Positions 17,081-24,998 of a stretch of 64,000 nt of DNA are shown here, piece by piece. The notes under the pieces are model-generated. The model had not been told where the DNA came from. It did not search any database and saw nothing but the letters and a program-made list of their open reading frames with translations. Source of the stretch: Acetobacteraceae bacterium. Its GTDB lineage: Bacteria > Pseudomonadota > Alphaproteobacteria > Acetobacterales > Acetobacteraceae. Where the stretch lies: the NCBI GenBank assembly GCA_003164135.1, contig PLSD01000018.1, positions 92,357-156,356 on the forward strand, given 5' to 3'. Each line of letters starts with the position of its first letter. Positions within the stretch are counted from its first letter, which is position 1. Both the position numbers and the translations under genes were made by a program.

Positions 17081-18334
17081 TTAATATTCAACAATAACGA
17101 GGCCCGACGCACCGGCGCCGCCCGCATATCCAGACGGGCTGGCACCAGTCGACGTGCCGCCACCACCGCCACCGCCACCATATCCAGGTGCGGGAATCCC
17201 CAACGCCGGCCCGCTCGCACCACGACCATTACCCGGCCCGCCGCCATCGCCGCCGCGGCACGCAACCACAATTGCATCCGTGCCCACCGAGCCGGTGATA
17301 TTCACCTGTCCGCCCGAAGCCGTTCCCCCAGCCCCACCTGCGTTTGAAAAATTGGATACCGTACCGCCATTGCCACCAAATCCGCCATTGGCTGCCATGT
17401 ACCCGCCAAAGCTCGATGCTCCGCCATTGGTGCCATTTCCGGGGTTGGCCAGAACCGCCCCCCCAGCCCCCACGGTCACAGCAATCGCCGCACCGGGGGT
17501 AAGGCCATTCACAATCCCAATCGCCTGCCCCCCAGCGCCCCCACCGCCGCTTGGCATGGTGCTATGATACCCGCCCGCCCCACCGCCGCCGATCACCGTC
17601 ACACGCCCGGCGGTTACGCCATTCGGTACCGTAAAGTTGCCGGATGCCGTAAATACCTGCATGGCCGAAAACCCAGGCCGCAACGCCGGCAATTTATAGG
17701 TCAGAAATGGCGCTCCCGGAGCAACGCTAATATTCGCAGCTGTAACAGCGGACTGACCATAATTCACAGTAATGATGTATAAGCCAACCCACCCGCTATC
17801 CACTGCTGGGGTTGTCTGAGTGCCCGCCGCCGCAGCAGCCCCCGGTTTTACCTGCAACTGAACACGCTGAATGCGTTGCGTGTTTTGTGCCGTGCCAGAG
17901 TTGTTTGGTCCGGAGTAAGGTTGGCTCGTATTCGCGGCGTTCACATAAGGCAACACCACCGGATTCGTATCCGTTTCCGAGAACGCGGCTTCAATAAGAT
18001 AATTTATTGACTGCCCCGAATTTACGGGTGCCGTAAGGGGAAAACTTGTTGCTTTTAGATTGATGCCTGTTTTTACAATCTGATCTGTAACATCCGCCGC
18101 CAAAGAACCATAGCTGCTGGCATCAACCGCCGTAAGCTGGGTAATGCTTCCAGGACCGATACTCACGGTGAGCGACGCGGGCAACGTAGGTATGCAGGCC
18201 AGGCCGTCAACAATCGTGTTGCTGCCAATCACAGCGGCGGTAAGTGCCGAAATCCCTACCATCGCGCTACGATTCGGCTGCAGGATATCAGTATCCAACG
18301 GGATGCTCCCAGGATAGACAATGTTACGGTCCAT
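17081..18334 (-). CDS. Tail fibre/adhesin with glycine-rich C-terminal domain
   Basis: 417 aa. Residues 1-230 are beta-rich shaft sequence starting MDRNIVYPGSIPLDTDILQPN. From about 240 the protein is dominated by glycine (VIGGGGAGGYHSTMPSGGGG, GGFGGNGGTVSNFSNAGG, GYGGGGGGGGTSTG), reminiscent of polyglycine-sandwich receptor-binding tips of T-even-type adhesins and of glycine-rich fibre tips. It is the first fibre gene after the tail protein I gene, the position of P2 gpH. Host-recognition role is inferred. Confidence 0.7.
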   Translation of the reverse strand: MDRNIVYPGSIPLDTDILQPNRSAMVGISALTAAVIGSNTIVDGLACIPTLPASLTVSIGPGSITQLTAVDASSYGSLAADVTDQIVKTGINLKATSFPLTAPVNSGQSINYLIEAAFSETDTNPVVLPYVNAANTSQPYSGPNNSGTAQNTQRIQRVQLQVKPGAAAAAGTQTTPAVDSGWVGLYIITVNYGQSAVTAANISVAPGAPFLTYKLPALRPGFSAMQVFTASGNFTVPNGVTAGRVTVIGGGGAGGYHSTMPSGGGGAGGQAIGIVNGLTPGAAIAVTVGAGGAVLANPGNGTNGGASSFGGYMAANGGFGGNGGTVSNFSNAGGAGGTASGGQVNITGSVGTDAIVVACRGGDGGGPGNGRGASGPALGIPAPGYGGGGGGGGTSTGASPSGYAGGAGASGLVIVEY

Positions 18335-18343
18335 GTATAATCC

Positions 18344-19000
18344 TTAGTTTGAGATATTGGTCCAGGCGATACTTGAGGTGGGCAGCACAGCTGCCACAGT
18401 CGCATAGATTTCCGCGTCACTTATCGTGCCCGCGAACTCGCTCACAGCAGCGTAAAACATCGGTGCGTCGTTATATCCACCCGGACCCACGCTATACCCG
18501 CCAGCGTTGCTGATCGGTGCATTATTCGGACGATAAGCCGTCAAGAAAAACTGATAGGGTAGATCAAGGCTGCCATAGCCACCGCTCGTATTGTAACCAG
18601 CATTTACATTATACCCGCCGGTATCCAGCGCATTCAGCGGCTCAAAAATAACAGGCTCTCTCCCAGTCAATTCTGTAAGCGCCTGCACCACCCCTGCCCT
18701 CGTCCCACGCGGACGGACAAGATTATTGCGTACCCTCGCACTATAAGCAGCATCCCCCTCACCCGGACGGCGCGGCAGGCTTCCACCCAAATAATCTTCC
18801 GATGCAATGTCCAAAAATATCCCGCTTGCCGAGGCGACGCGCGTTTGCGCCTGCACGTAGCCAAGCAATGAGTACAGGCCACTCCATGCACGCGCCAGAC
18901 CAGTCAATAATGCGTCCAGAACCGGCGTGGTATCGGAAAACCATCGCGCCGGCAGCGTCATCTTCAACCGGGCCAACATGTCAGTAGTATCACCAATCAT
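18344..19000 (-). CDS. Tail protein I (baseplate to fibre connector)
   Basis: 218 aa from the ATG at 19000; a TTG at 19006 overlapping the gpJ stop is an alternative. Features matching P2 gpI/Mu gp48-like proteins: LLTGLARAWSGLYSLLGYVQAQ, then GIFLDIASEDYLGG, RPGEGDAAYSARVRNNLVRPRGTRAG and a Gly/Tyr/Asn-rich segment (GGYNVNAGYNTSGGYGS). Location directly after gpJ and before the fibres supports the assignment. Confidence 0.75.
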   Translation of the reverse strand: MIGDTTDMLARLKMTLPARWFSDTTPVLDALLTGLARAWSGLYSLLGYVQAQTRVASASGIFLDIASEDYLGGSLPRRPGEGDAAYSARVRNNLVRPRGTRAGVVQALTELTGREPVIFEPLNALDTGGYNVNAGYNTSGGYGSLDLPYQFFLTAYRPNNAPISNAGGYSVGPGGYNDAPMFYAAVSEFAGTISDAEIYATVAAVLPTSSIAWTNISN

Positions 19001-19002
19001 GT

Positions 19003-20127
19003 TCAAGTCACCGTCACGGTGCCGGCGCGAACTACGCCGAAAGGCGAAGGCACCAGGTCCGCGGTACTATTATTCAGCAGCAGGCCGGAAAGGTTGGTAA
19101 CTGCGCCAGAGGCATCGTACCCAAGTTGTGCCAGACGTGTATAACTGAGCTTGGCGCCAACGGGTAAACTCGCGATATAGGCTTCAATAGCGGCAGAAAC
19201 CGCCGCCACGGCACCAGTATGCGAAGTACTCGCTGAGGTCGTAAGAGTGAGCGAGACATTGGCCAGAGAAACAACCGGCCCCTGCACAGCAAAATTGGTT
19301 CCAACCGGCCGGATTGCATTCACAGTCTGCTGTACGGTAGCAAGCAAGCTCGCTGAAGGATTGCCCGACCCATCATCGACAGTCACCACAAAAAATCCCA
19401 TTTGCGTAGCACCGGCCTGATTTACATTCTCGCTAATCGCAAAGCTGAGTCCCTGTTGAATGCCGGCAATCGCTGAACCAATAGCCACATTTGTGGCACG
19501 CGAGAGGCTCGCGAGGAAATTACCAAACCGGGCACGGAAGGCAGAGTCACTCTCCGCATCAATGCCGCCAGTCAAAGCAGCCGTATTGGTGACGGTATCA
19601 ACCCCCGGAATCGCCGAACTTAGTAAGCTAATTGCGTTTGGCTGGATATTTCCATTATTGCCGGCCACGTTCGCGACGATGGCAACATTCAAACTGGCCA
19701 CACCTGCAGCCAGCGTAAATCCGTCATCGGCGGCACTATAGGCCGGGTTAGCCATGTCTCCAATCACCAAAAAACTCTGTGTGTTAGCCGCGGTCGAAAC
19801 CACCGTCCCTGCGGGAACGAAGGCGGATATACTCGGCGTGAACCGCGCAAACGTGACGGCGCCTGATGCCGCGACCGCCGGTAACCGGACAAAGCCAAAA
19901 TCCCCACCAAAACTATCACAATCGATGCCCGTACTGGTGGCAAGCCGTGTCGTCGCCAGGCATTGTACAATTAGCCATTGCAACCACAGCGCAATCGATG
20001 CATTTGCCTCCAAAATCGCGCGCAATACCGAGCCAACTGTCATATCCAACAAGCTTTGCGCCGCGCCTTGCACAGAGGCGGCCATCCTCTCCACCAGGGT
20101 GGAAAAGTTCTGCAGCGATAATTGCAT
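19003..20127 (-). CDS. Baseplate J-like protein
   Basis: 374-aa wedge protein of a contractile-tail baseplate (P2 gpJ/Mu gp47 family). Seen: LLDMTVGSVLRAILEANASIALWLQWLIVQ near the N-terminus, the GAVTFARFTPSISAFVPAGTVVST core, and GGIDAESDSAFRARFGNFLASLSRA, the typical J-domain motif. It lies between gpW-like and gpI-like genes, in the P2 order. Confidence 0.88.
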   Translation of the reverse strand: MQLSLQNFSTLVERMAASVQGAAQSLLDMTVGSVLRAILEANASIALWLQWLIVQCLATTRLATSTGIDCDSFGGDFGFVRLPAVAASGAVTFARFTPSISAFVPAGTVVSTAANTQSFLVIGDMANPAYSAADDGFTLAAGVASLNVAIVANVAGNNGNIQPNAISLLSSAIPGVDTVTNTAALTGGIDAESDSAFRARFGNFLASLSRATNVAIGSAIAGIQQGLSFAISENVNQAGATQMGFFVVTVDDGSGNPSASLLATVQQTVNAIRPVGTNFAVQGPVVSLANVSLTLTTSASTSHTGAVAAVSAAIEAYIASLPVGAKLSYTRLAQLGYDASGAVTNLSGLLLNNSTADLVPSPFGVVRAGTVTVT

Positions 20128-20133
20128 AAAAAC

Positions 20134-20496
20134 CTACAATGAAAATGAGAGGAGGGAAGTCTGTTCGCTTGCCGCGTTAGTATAGTTCAATAAGAGGGTA
20201 ACGGTATTATCATCGCCAACGAGGGTACTTACTACTGGTGCTGGCGTGGGTGCTACGGCGGATTCCAGCAACATTTGCGCACGCGCAACCCCAGTAATTG
20301 CCGCGGCTACGCCCGGCTGGCCAATAAATTGCGCAAGCCCAGCTCCATAGCTAAGTTGCCAAATGTAATCACCAGGATTTGTAAGCAAGCGTCGCATTAC
20401 GCGCTGCTGGGTGAGTACGTCATTGTCCGCCAAAAGCAAATCACCTGTCTGGCTAACCGCTAAGTCTCCGCTAAACTGTAGTCCAAGATCCGCCAT
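20134..20496 (-). CDS. Baseplate wedge protein gpW/gp25-like
   Basis: 120-aa gp25-like (P2 gpW) protein of the baseplate wedge. Diagnostic segment: LLLADNDVLTQQRVMRRLLTNPGDYIWQLSYGAGL, with the conserved QRVMRRLLTNPGDY. Its ATG overlaps the stop of the spike gene (TAATG). Confidence 0.85.
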   Translation of the reverse strand: MADLGLQFSGDLAVSQTGDLLLADNDVLTQQRVMRRLLTNPGDYIWQLSYGAGLAQFIGQPGVAAAITGVARAQMLLESAVAPTPAPVVSTLVGDDNTVTLLLNYTNAASEQTSLLSFSL

Positions 20497-21041
20497 TATA
20501 CCGTCACCGAGGGCAGGCCGGACACACCACCCTGCGGGTCAGCATGGGTATGCGTATCATACGCATTCCGCAACGCGCCAACCGTGTTATGTACGCCATT
20601 CTGGTCGGAAATATTCCCGCTTACTACTAAGTTTCCGGAAATGTTTACCGTCGGCGCCGTCAACGAGATTGTTCCATCATTATGCAATTTTAAAAAGCTC
20701 CCGCTTTGATGTTGCAACCATAACTCCCCCGCTGGCGCGGCCAAAGGTCGATCCACAGTTGACCATACAGCACCGATAATCACACCGTGCTCAGCATCGC
20801 CTTCCTGTGCAATCACCAACACCTGGGCTCCCGGCATGAGGGGCGCCGCCAAGCCCCAACCAGCACCAACCCAGGCAGACACAATCGGCAACCAGCCGCT
20901 CAGAACATTTTCCGGCTGAATCAAAACCTTGGCGGCATAAGCATCTGGATCAAAACTTGAAACCAGCCCAAAACGCGCCACCCCGGCAAGGCCATCCAAG
21001 CCGCCGGCCTGGGCCTTCACCATATTCCAGAACTGATCCAT
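20496..21041 (-). CDS. Baseplate spike protein gpV/gp45-like
   Basis: 181-aa central spike. An OB-fold-like N-terminal half (ALLPIVSAWVG-type segment, LMPGAQVLVIAQEGDAEHGVIIGAVW) is followed by a beta-helical stretch of short repeats (LWLQHQSGSFLKLHNDGTISLTAPTVNISG) and a tip with YDTHTHADPQGG. The HxH pair matches the iron-binding tip of P2 gpV and phi92 spikes. It would pierce the outer membrane on contraction. Confidence 0.85.
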   Translation of the reverse strand: MDQFWNMVKAQAGGLDGLAGVARFGLVSSFDPDAYAAKVLIQPENVLSGWLPIVSAWVGAGWGLAAPLMPGAQVLVIAQEGDAEHGVIIGAVWSTVDRPLAAPAGELWLQHQSGSFLKLHNDGTISLTAPTVNISGNLVVSGNISDQNGVHNTVGALRNAYDTHTHADPQGGVSGLPSVTV

Positions 21042-21050
21042 AGTTATCCT

Positions 21051-22049
21051 TTAAGAAATAGCGTAGGCTCTAACTGTCTGTACAAAGCCGGATCGCGCAT
21101 CCAACATTCTGGATATTTTTGCAATTATGTAGTTCTGATCAAGGTCAGAATTGGTTCCTGCAAGACTCATTTGCATACCCGGCACCATGGCCACATCCGC
21201 TGGCATCGTTCCAATCAAAACTGTACCGTGTTGGCTAAGCACTGCCAAATGGCCCGCGGCAATTTGTTCGACCTGTACTTGCGTCAGATTAGGACGGATA
21301 ATCGTCGTCGTAAGGCCGGTACCTTCACTTTGGGAAAAGACGGCTTTGTTCCGGCTATTCCATGATTTCACGATCGTCCCACCCGGCAAGTTAGTCGCTA
21401 TATCGAGTGTCAACTCAATAAAGCTTCCCGGCCCCACAAACACCGGCATACTCAATACGGGCGGCCCAAAGTTTAGTACCGTTCCAACCACAGAAAGTTC
21501 AAAATTTTCCACCTGTGCCAAAGAGGAGAGGAGATTCCATTCCGTGGTCGTGCGAGAATTTACCCCCAAAGTGCTCCGCGCGTGATCGAGTTCATAGTAT
21601 TGTCCTACCGGCGTGGTTGTGACCGTAACGTTTGCCGTCAGTTGATGCCGGCTTGCGATCACTTCCGCAATCTGACTTGCCGTATGATTAACAAATGTCT
21701 CGGAACTCTCCGCGTCGATTAGTCTTGCCGAGAGATCTCGGCCAGTCAACGTAGCTGTATTCGCTAAAATATCGATCCGTACATTATCAATCTGTCCGAT
21801 CAACAAGTTTGTGAATCCAAACCCATTCAACGTGACATCAATCGTTATTGTTTGGTTCCCTAATTTGACAAAATATGCCACCGAGGTAAACTCGGCAACT
21901 CCCATCGCAAAACGGATCCAAAATCTATCTGCCGCAAAATACGCCACAGATTCGATCTCAAATGCGATGGCACCTGGAACAAGTGCATCGCCAATGCTTA
22001 TCCGCAACGACGGCTGTTTAAGCGGCAACGCCACCGCCTGCCGACGCAT
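21051..22049 (-). CDS. Baseplate hub protein gpD-like
   Basis: 332-aa late-control/hub protein (P2 gpD, Mu gp44 family). Seen: VTLNGFGFTNLLIGQIDNVRIDI, TLTGRDLSARLIDAESSE (a Mu gp44-like signature), EWNLLSSLAQVENFEL and the C-terminal ISRMLDARSGFVQTVRAYAI. Gene order X-D-V fits P2. The ATG at 22049 overlaps the gpX-like gene by 32 bases; a GTG at 22034 would reduce the overlap. Confidence 0.8.
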   Translation of the reverse strand: MRRQAVALPLKQPSLRISIGDALVPGAIAFEIESVAYFAADRFWIRFAMGVAEFTSVAYFVKLGNQTITIDVTLNGFGFTNLLIGQIDNVRIDILANTATLTGRDLSARLIDAESSETFVNHTASQIAEVIASRHQLTANVTVTTTPVGQYYELDHARSTLGVNSRTTTEWNLLSSLAQVENFELSVVGTVLNFGPPVLSMPVFVGPGSFIELTLDIATNLPGGTIVKSWNSRNKAVFSQSEGTGLTTTIIRPNLTQVQVEQIAAGHLAVLSQHGTVLIGTMPADVAMVPGMQMSLAGTNSDLDQNYIIAKISRMLDARSGFVQTVRAYAIS

Positions 22050-22206
22050 TCACTGGCGGTATTACAACCGTGTTTACGCCCTGTAGAACAGGATCAGATA
22101 GATTATTCGCCTGTGCAATCCGAATCCACTGTGTTGCGTCATTGAGATATTTGGCACCAAGCGCAAATAAATTCTCGCCGGCTACACTGATTATCAGATT
22201 ACTCAT
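22018..22206 (-). CDS. Tail protein X-like (LysM-type) small protein
   Basis: 62 aa. FALGAKYLNDATQWIRIAQANNLSDPVLQGVNTVVIP reads as a LysM-like fold, as in P2 gpX, thought to join the hub and the tape measure end. The ATG overlaps the end of the upstream gene (ATGA), and the stop lies inside the hub gene. Confidence 0.75.
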   Translation of the reverse strand: MSNLIISVAGENLFALGAKYLNDATQWIRIAQANNLSDPVLQGVNTVVIPPVNASAGGGVAA

Positions 22207-22901
22207 AATACCTCACTCACCAAATTTTTAGCCACACGCTTAACATACCCACTCGCGGCAGTTGCCACTGCCAACTGCGAAGATTGAATGCCGATCTGAT
22301 TCACTGCAGACACACCTGAGCCCGGATCTCCGCCACTGTTCAGCATCGATGTTGCCTCACTCAACGCCACACCACTCGTTCCAACAACTGTGGCCATTTT
22401 ACCTTGAATAGCTTTAATTCCCCCGACGCTCGCTGCACTCACACCATCGAGCGAGATTCCAGCGTGGCCACTAAACGCACTAATCATGGTCAAGTCATTG
22501 CTAATCAGGTTTGCCGCTGGCGCCGCCATCGCCACAAGCGATGCCAGCGGGTCACTCACAACCACACAAGTAATAGCGAATGGAATCAAATTTGACTTGC
22601 GATACTCTGCACAAAATTCTTCGATAATGACCGTATAAAAAAAACCATCCCAGACTAGTGGCAATGAGGCTCCTAACGCACGCGCGGCATCCAGCATCTG
22701 CGTCCGGCGGACCGCATCACTTCCCGAAAAAATCCCCGAAAACGATATTTTGCCGTCATCCAGCCCGAGCGCCTCAACAACTCTTCCCCCGCCAATAAGT
22801 TTTTGGACCACCACGTTCTGGCGCCCACCAAAGGAAATTTTTTCCGGCACTTCCATATCCTGAAACGGCACACCGCCCAGGGTTAAAATCACTTGGCTCA
22901 T
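22203..22901 (-). CDS. Tail/baseplate protein with gpU or circularisation-N-like start
   Basis: 232 aa. The first 110 residues, with LTLGGVPFQDMEVPEKISFGGRQ, KISFSGIFSGSDAVRRTQMLDAARALG and PLVWDGFFYTVIIEEFCAEY, resemble the N-terminal domain of phage DNA circularisation/baseplate proteins (Mu gp43-type) and the P2 gpU slot. The C-terminal half is Ala/Ser/Val-rich and helical. It is probably an inner baseplate or tube-end component. Good GAGG ribosome site. Confidence 0.6.
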   Translation of the reverse strand: MSQVILTLGGVPFQDMEVPEKISFGGRQNVVVQKLIGGGRVVEALGLDDGKISFSGIFSGSDAVRRTQMLDAARALGASLPLVWDGFFYTVIIEEFCAEYRKSNLIPFAITCVVVSDPLASLVAMAAPAANLISNDLTMISAFSGHAGISLDGVSAASVGGIKAIQGKMATVVGTSGVALSEATSMLNSGGDPGSGVSAVNQIGIQSSQLAVATAASGYVKRVAKNLVSEVL

Positions 22902-22908
22902 GTTAACC

Positions 22909-23886
22909 TCACATGGGGATTTTTAAGCCTGCCCAGGCCGGAGTAACTCGCGGGTCAAATGCGGTCGCGCCAGACGGCGGTAACCGCGCCTGCCGCATAA
23001 AGTACTCATCCAATTCGCGTAACAGATTATTTGGTAGAGCTGTTTTTGCCGTCAATGACTCGGGCTCTGAAAATCCCCTTCCTAACCCAGAAGATGCAGC
23101 CGCCCATGAAGCCAAATAGTTGGCAGGCTTGACCTCCGAAGCATGACGCGGAAATCTGTCAATCCGTTGGTCAGATAATTTGCTATTGTCAACGCGACGC
23201 GCCCTCGTTGGTGCAACGCTCACAGCGGTTACGCTGGAGCGAATGGCAATATCCAGTTTGCGTGGGCTTTTCGTCCTACTGCTCGGGAAAGGTTTCCGCG
23301 CGTCTTTAATCTGATGAACCTCGACAAGACCAGGGAATTTTGATGCCAAATTAGCAGTCCATGATTCTTTCGAAATTTGGGGGAACAAGGACGTAATCGC
23401 CTGGCTTGCCTTTCCAGCATCATTTCGACAAGACGTCCTTTCTTTCGTCGAGCTGTTCCGGCCTAAAGCTCTCACGCCCGGCCTAGCAATTGCCCATTCG
23501 CCTCCCATCATTCCCACATGTTGCCCTCTATTTTTATGTATTTTTGCTAGCCCGGAGCGTCCTTCAGCCGGCGCAAATGAATGCACCTTGCGCCGAGCAT
23601 GAACGTTTAGCTTTTTGCCCGGGGCTTGAATGGGACCCGGCCGATGTGCCACTCTATGGCCAACCCTCGCACTTCGTTCTGCCTCAACAACTGGAGAGGC
23701 GTTCTGTGCGGCTGGCGCATCGATACATTTTTCCAGCAACCCCTGAGCGGCATCAACCTGCGTGTCTATAAGGGTGTATTCTTTCACGTTCCGGCCTACC
23801 TTACCATAGCCATCGGTAGATTTTTCCAGCCTGATGGCTATCACCGGATTCCGTGAATTTATTGTATCACCCCGTATATCCGGCAT
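22909..23886 (-). CDS. Atypical basic protein in the tape-measure slot
   Basis: 325 aa from the ATG at 23886, chosen because AGGA lies 6 bases upstream; a GTG at 23919 is in frame. It lies between the tail chaperone and gpU-like genes, where contractile phages encode the tape measure protein (815 aa in P2). It is short, basic and Ser/Pro/Arg-rich, with no evident long coiled coil or transmembrane segments. Only the C-terminus (LLRELDEYFMRQARLPPSG, then TAFDPRVTPAWAGLKIP) looks like a conserved structural tail. Function unassigned: a divergent short tape measure, a decayed one, or a different protein. Confidence 0.6.
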   Translation of the reverse strand: MPDIRGDTINSRNPVIAIRLEKSTDGYGKVGRNVKEYTLIDTQVDAAQGLLEKCIDAPAAQNASPVVEAERSARVGHRVAHRPGPIQAPGKKLNVHARRKVHSFAPAEGRSGLAKIHKNRGQHVGMMGGEWAIARPGVRALGRNSSTKERTSCRNDAGKASQAITSLFPQISKESWTANLASKFPGLVEVHQIKDARKPFPSSRTKSPRKLDIAIRSSVTAVSVAPTRARRVDNSKLSDQRIDRFPRHASEVKPANYLASWAAASSGLGRGFSEPESLTAKTALPNNLLRELDEYFMRQARLPPSGATAFDPRVTPAWAGLKIPM

Positions 23887-24084
23887 GTTTTTCCTCGCAA
23901 GTTGAGAGATCGAAATCACTTTTTACGCACATGCATCCCGGTAATGTTCATAGAATATCATGCCACACGTACCAGACACAGTGCTGTTTTGCTTTTCGTT
24001 GCAGCGCCAGAACTACCAAATGCACAATTTTGAACGACAACATCTCGTCGAGTTTGAACCTATGCTACCCACAAGCGACGGTCG
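23887..24084 (-). other. Spacer between chaperone extension and tape-measure-slot gene
   Basis: 198 bases that break the otherwise gapless operon. Minus-strand frames hold only tiny ORFs (about 32 and 11 codons, the larger starting MLSFKIVHLVVLAL) and no convincing gene. It may be a remnant of a deletion or a leader region. Confidence 0.4.
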
Positions 24085-24554
24085 CTAACTGCCCTTCCAT
24101 CGCATTGCATTCCAGTCAAAATCTAAGCCCTCAAAGCCTCCAAAAATGACTAGATATGCCAATCTTTCCGCCGCATCCAAATCCAGCGCAATATCATAAG
24201 GCACCCCGCATCGGACCAAATATAAACAATCCCTCAATGCCGGGTGCCGTGCTAGTTTCCCGCTTCGCTTACCACCATGCCCTGCGACTGCACAGGAAGT
24301 GCTGCGTCTATTGCTGTGACACCATCAGTGCCGAGCTTTTCCAGAAGCGCTTCTAAGCTTGCTTCGCTGATCGGAAATGGGACGGGAATGTCGTCGATCA
24401 TCGTAACCGACGCGGCGATAATCGCCAGGTCCATATATGGATCATTTAATGATAACTCGGGTCCCAGAGCCTTAAACAATCGCAACTGTTGCACTACGCC
24501 AATCCGCCGCAGTTGTAGTTTTCGTCCGGCTTTATCGGTTACAATTTCGGTCAT
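24085..24554 (-). CDS. Tail assembly chaperone, -1 frameshift product (E'/GT type)
   Basis: Long form made by reading the short chaperone frame to the slippery site at 24255-24261, then slipping back one base and continuing to a TAG at 24085. This gives 156 residues. The extension reads LARHPALRDCLYLVRCGVPY, later AERLAYLVIFGGFEGLDFDW and NAMRW, with no start codon of its own near the junction. Overlapping frameshifted chaperone pairs (lambda G/GT, P2 E/E') are conserved in long-tailed phages and load the tape measure for tube polymerisation. Confidence 0.8.
24252..24554 (-). CDS. Tail assembly chaperone, short form (E/G type)
   Basis: 100-aa protein directly after the tube gene: MTEIVTDKAGRKLQLRRIGV, then QQLRLFKALGPELS and a central MDLAIIAASVTMIDDIPVPFP. 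The size, the conserved QLRLFKALG-type helix and the position match phage tail assembly chaperones. Its ATG overlaps the tube gene stop (TAATG). The in-frame stop follows the slippery heptamer immediately, so most ribosomes should give this form. Confidence 0.8.
   Translation of the reverse strand: MTEIVTDKAGRKLQLRRIGVVQQLRLFKALGPELSLNDPYMDLAIIAASVTMIDDIPVPFPISEASLEALLEKLGTDGVTAIDAALPVQSQGMVVSEAGN
24255..24261 (-). promoter_or_regulatory. -1 ribosomal frameshift site GGGAAAC
   Basis: On the minus strand the bases read G GGA AAC TAG in the zero frame, an X XXY YYZ slippery heptamer immediately before the stop. Slipping back gives GGG AAA CTA GCA and enters an open frame of 57 more codons. The match to the canonical class (lambda uses GGGAAAG) plus the coding extension make this a strong call. 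No downstream pseudoknot was identified by eye. Confidence 0.85.
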
Positions 24555-24982
24555 TAAACTCTCGTCCGGCCAGAGGCATAAAAATCCAAACGCTGCGTCA
24601 CAGGTGCATCACCCTTATACACGCCGGCGGACGTAAGCTTGAACACCACGCCATTGAACTGATAGGTCGAAGTTGAACCATCCGGCTCATTAACATACTG
24701 ATATAACGTTCCGGCATTAATCGTCTGCCCCGCCAGATATGCCGTCTCAATCTGGGAAATAAAATCATCCACCGCGGATGAACCACGATCTAGCGAAAAC
24801 CCGCCTGCCCATCCCTTCGGTAGCTCAGCCCCCAATTGCACGCCATCCAAACGGTCCACACGCACGGCAACCGTCAACTGGTGCGACTCGAAACCCGTAA
24901 CGTGCGCCAGATCGACCCGGCCAAACGGTCCCATCACCACAACCTGGCAATCGCTGCCAACTGAAAATGTATTATACGGCAT
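24554..24982 (-). CDS. Tail tube protein
   Basis: 142 aa from the ATG at 24982, which follows an AGGAGA ribosome site; a longer frame to 25027 lacks one. Features of contractile-tail tube proteins: MPYNTFSVGSDCQVVVMGPFGRVDLAHVTGF, DRGSSAVDDFISQIETAYLAGQ and a YQFNGVVFKLTSAGVYKGDAPVTQRLDFYAS ending. It follows the sheath gene directly and corresponds to P2 FII/Mu gp40. Confidence 0.85.
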   Translation of the reverse strand: MPYNTFSVGSDCQVVVMGPFGRVDLAHVTGFESHQLTVAVRVDRLDGVQLGAELPKGWAGGFSLDRGSSAVDDFISQIETAYLAGQTINAGTLYQYVNEPDGSTSTYQFNGVVFKLTSAGVYKGDAPVTQRLDFYASGRTRV

Positions 24983-24998
24983 TATCTGCTCTCCTGCC

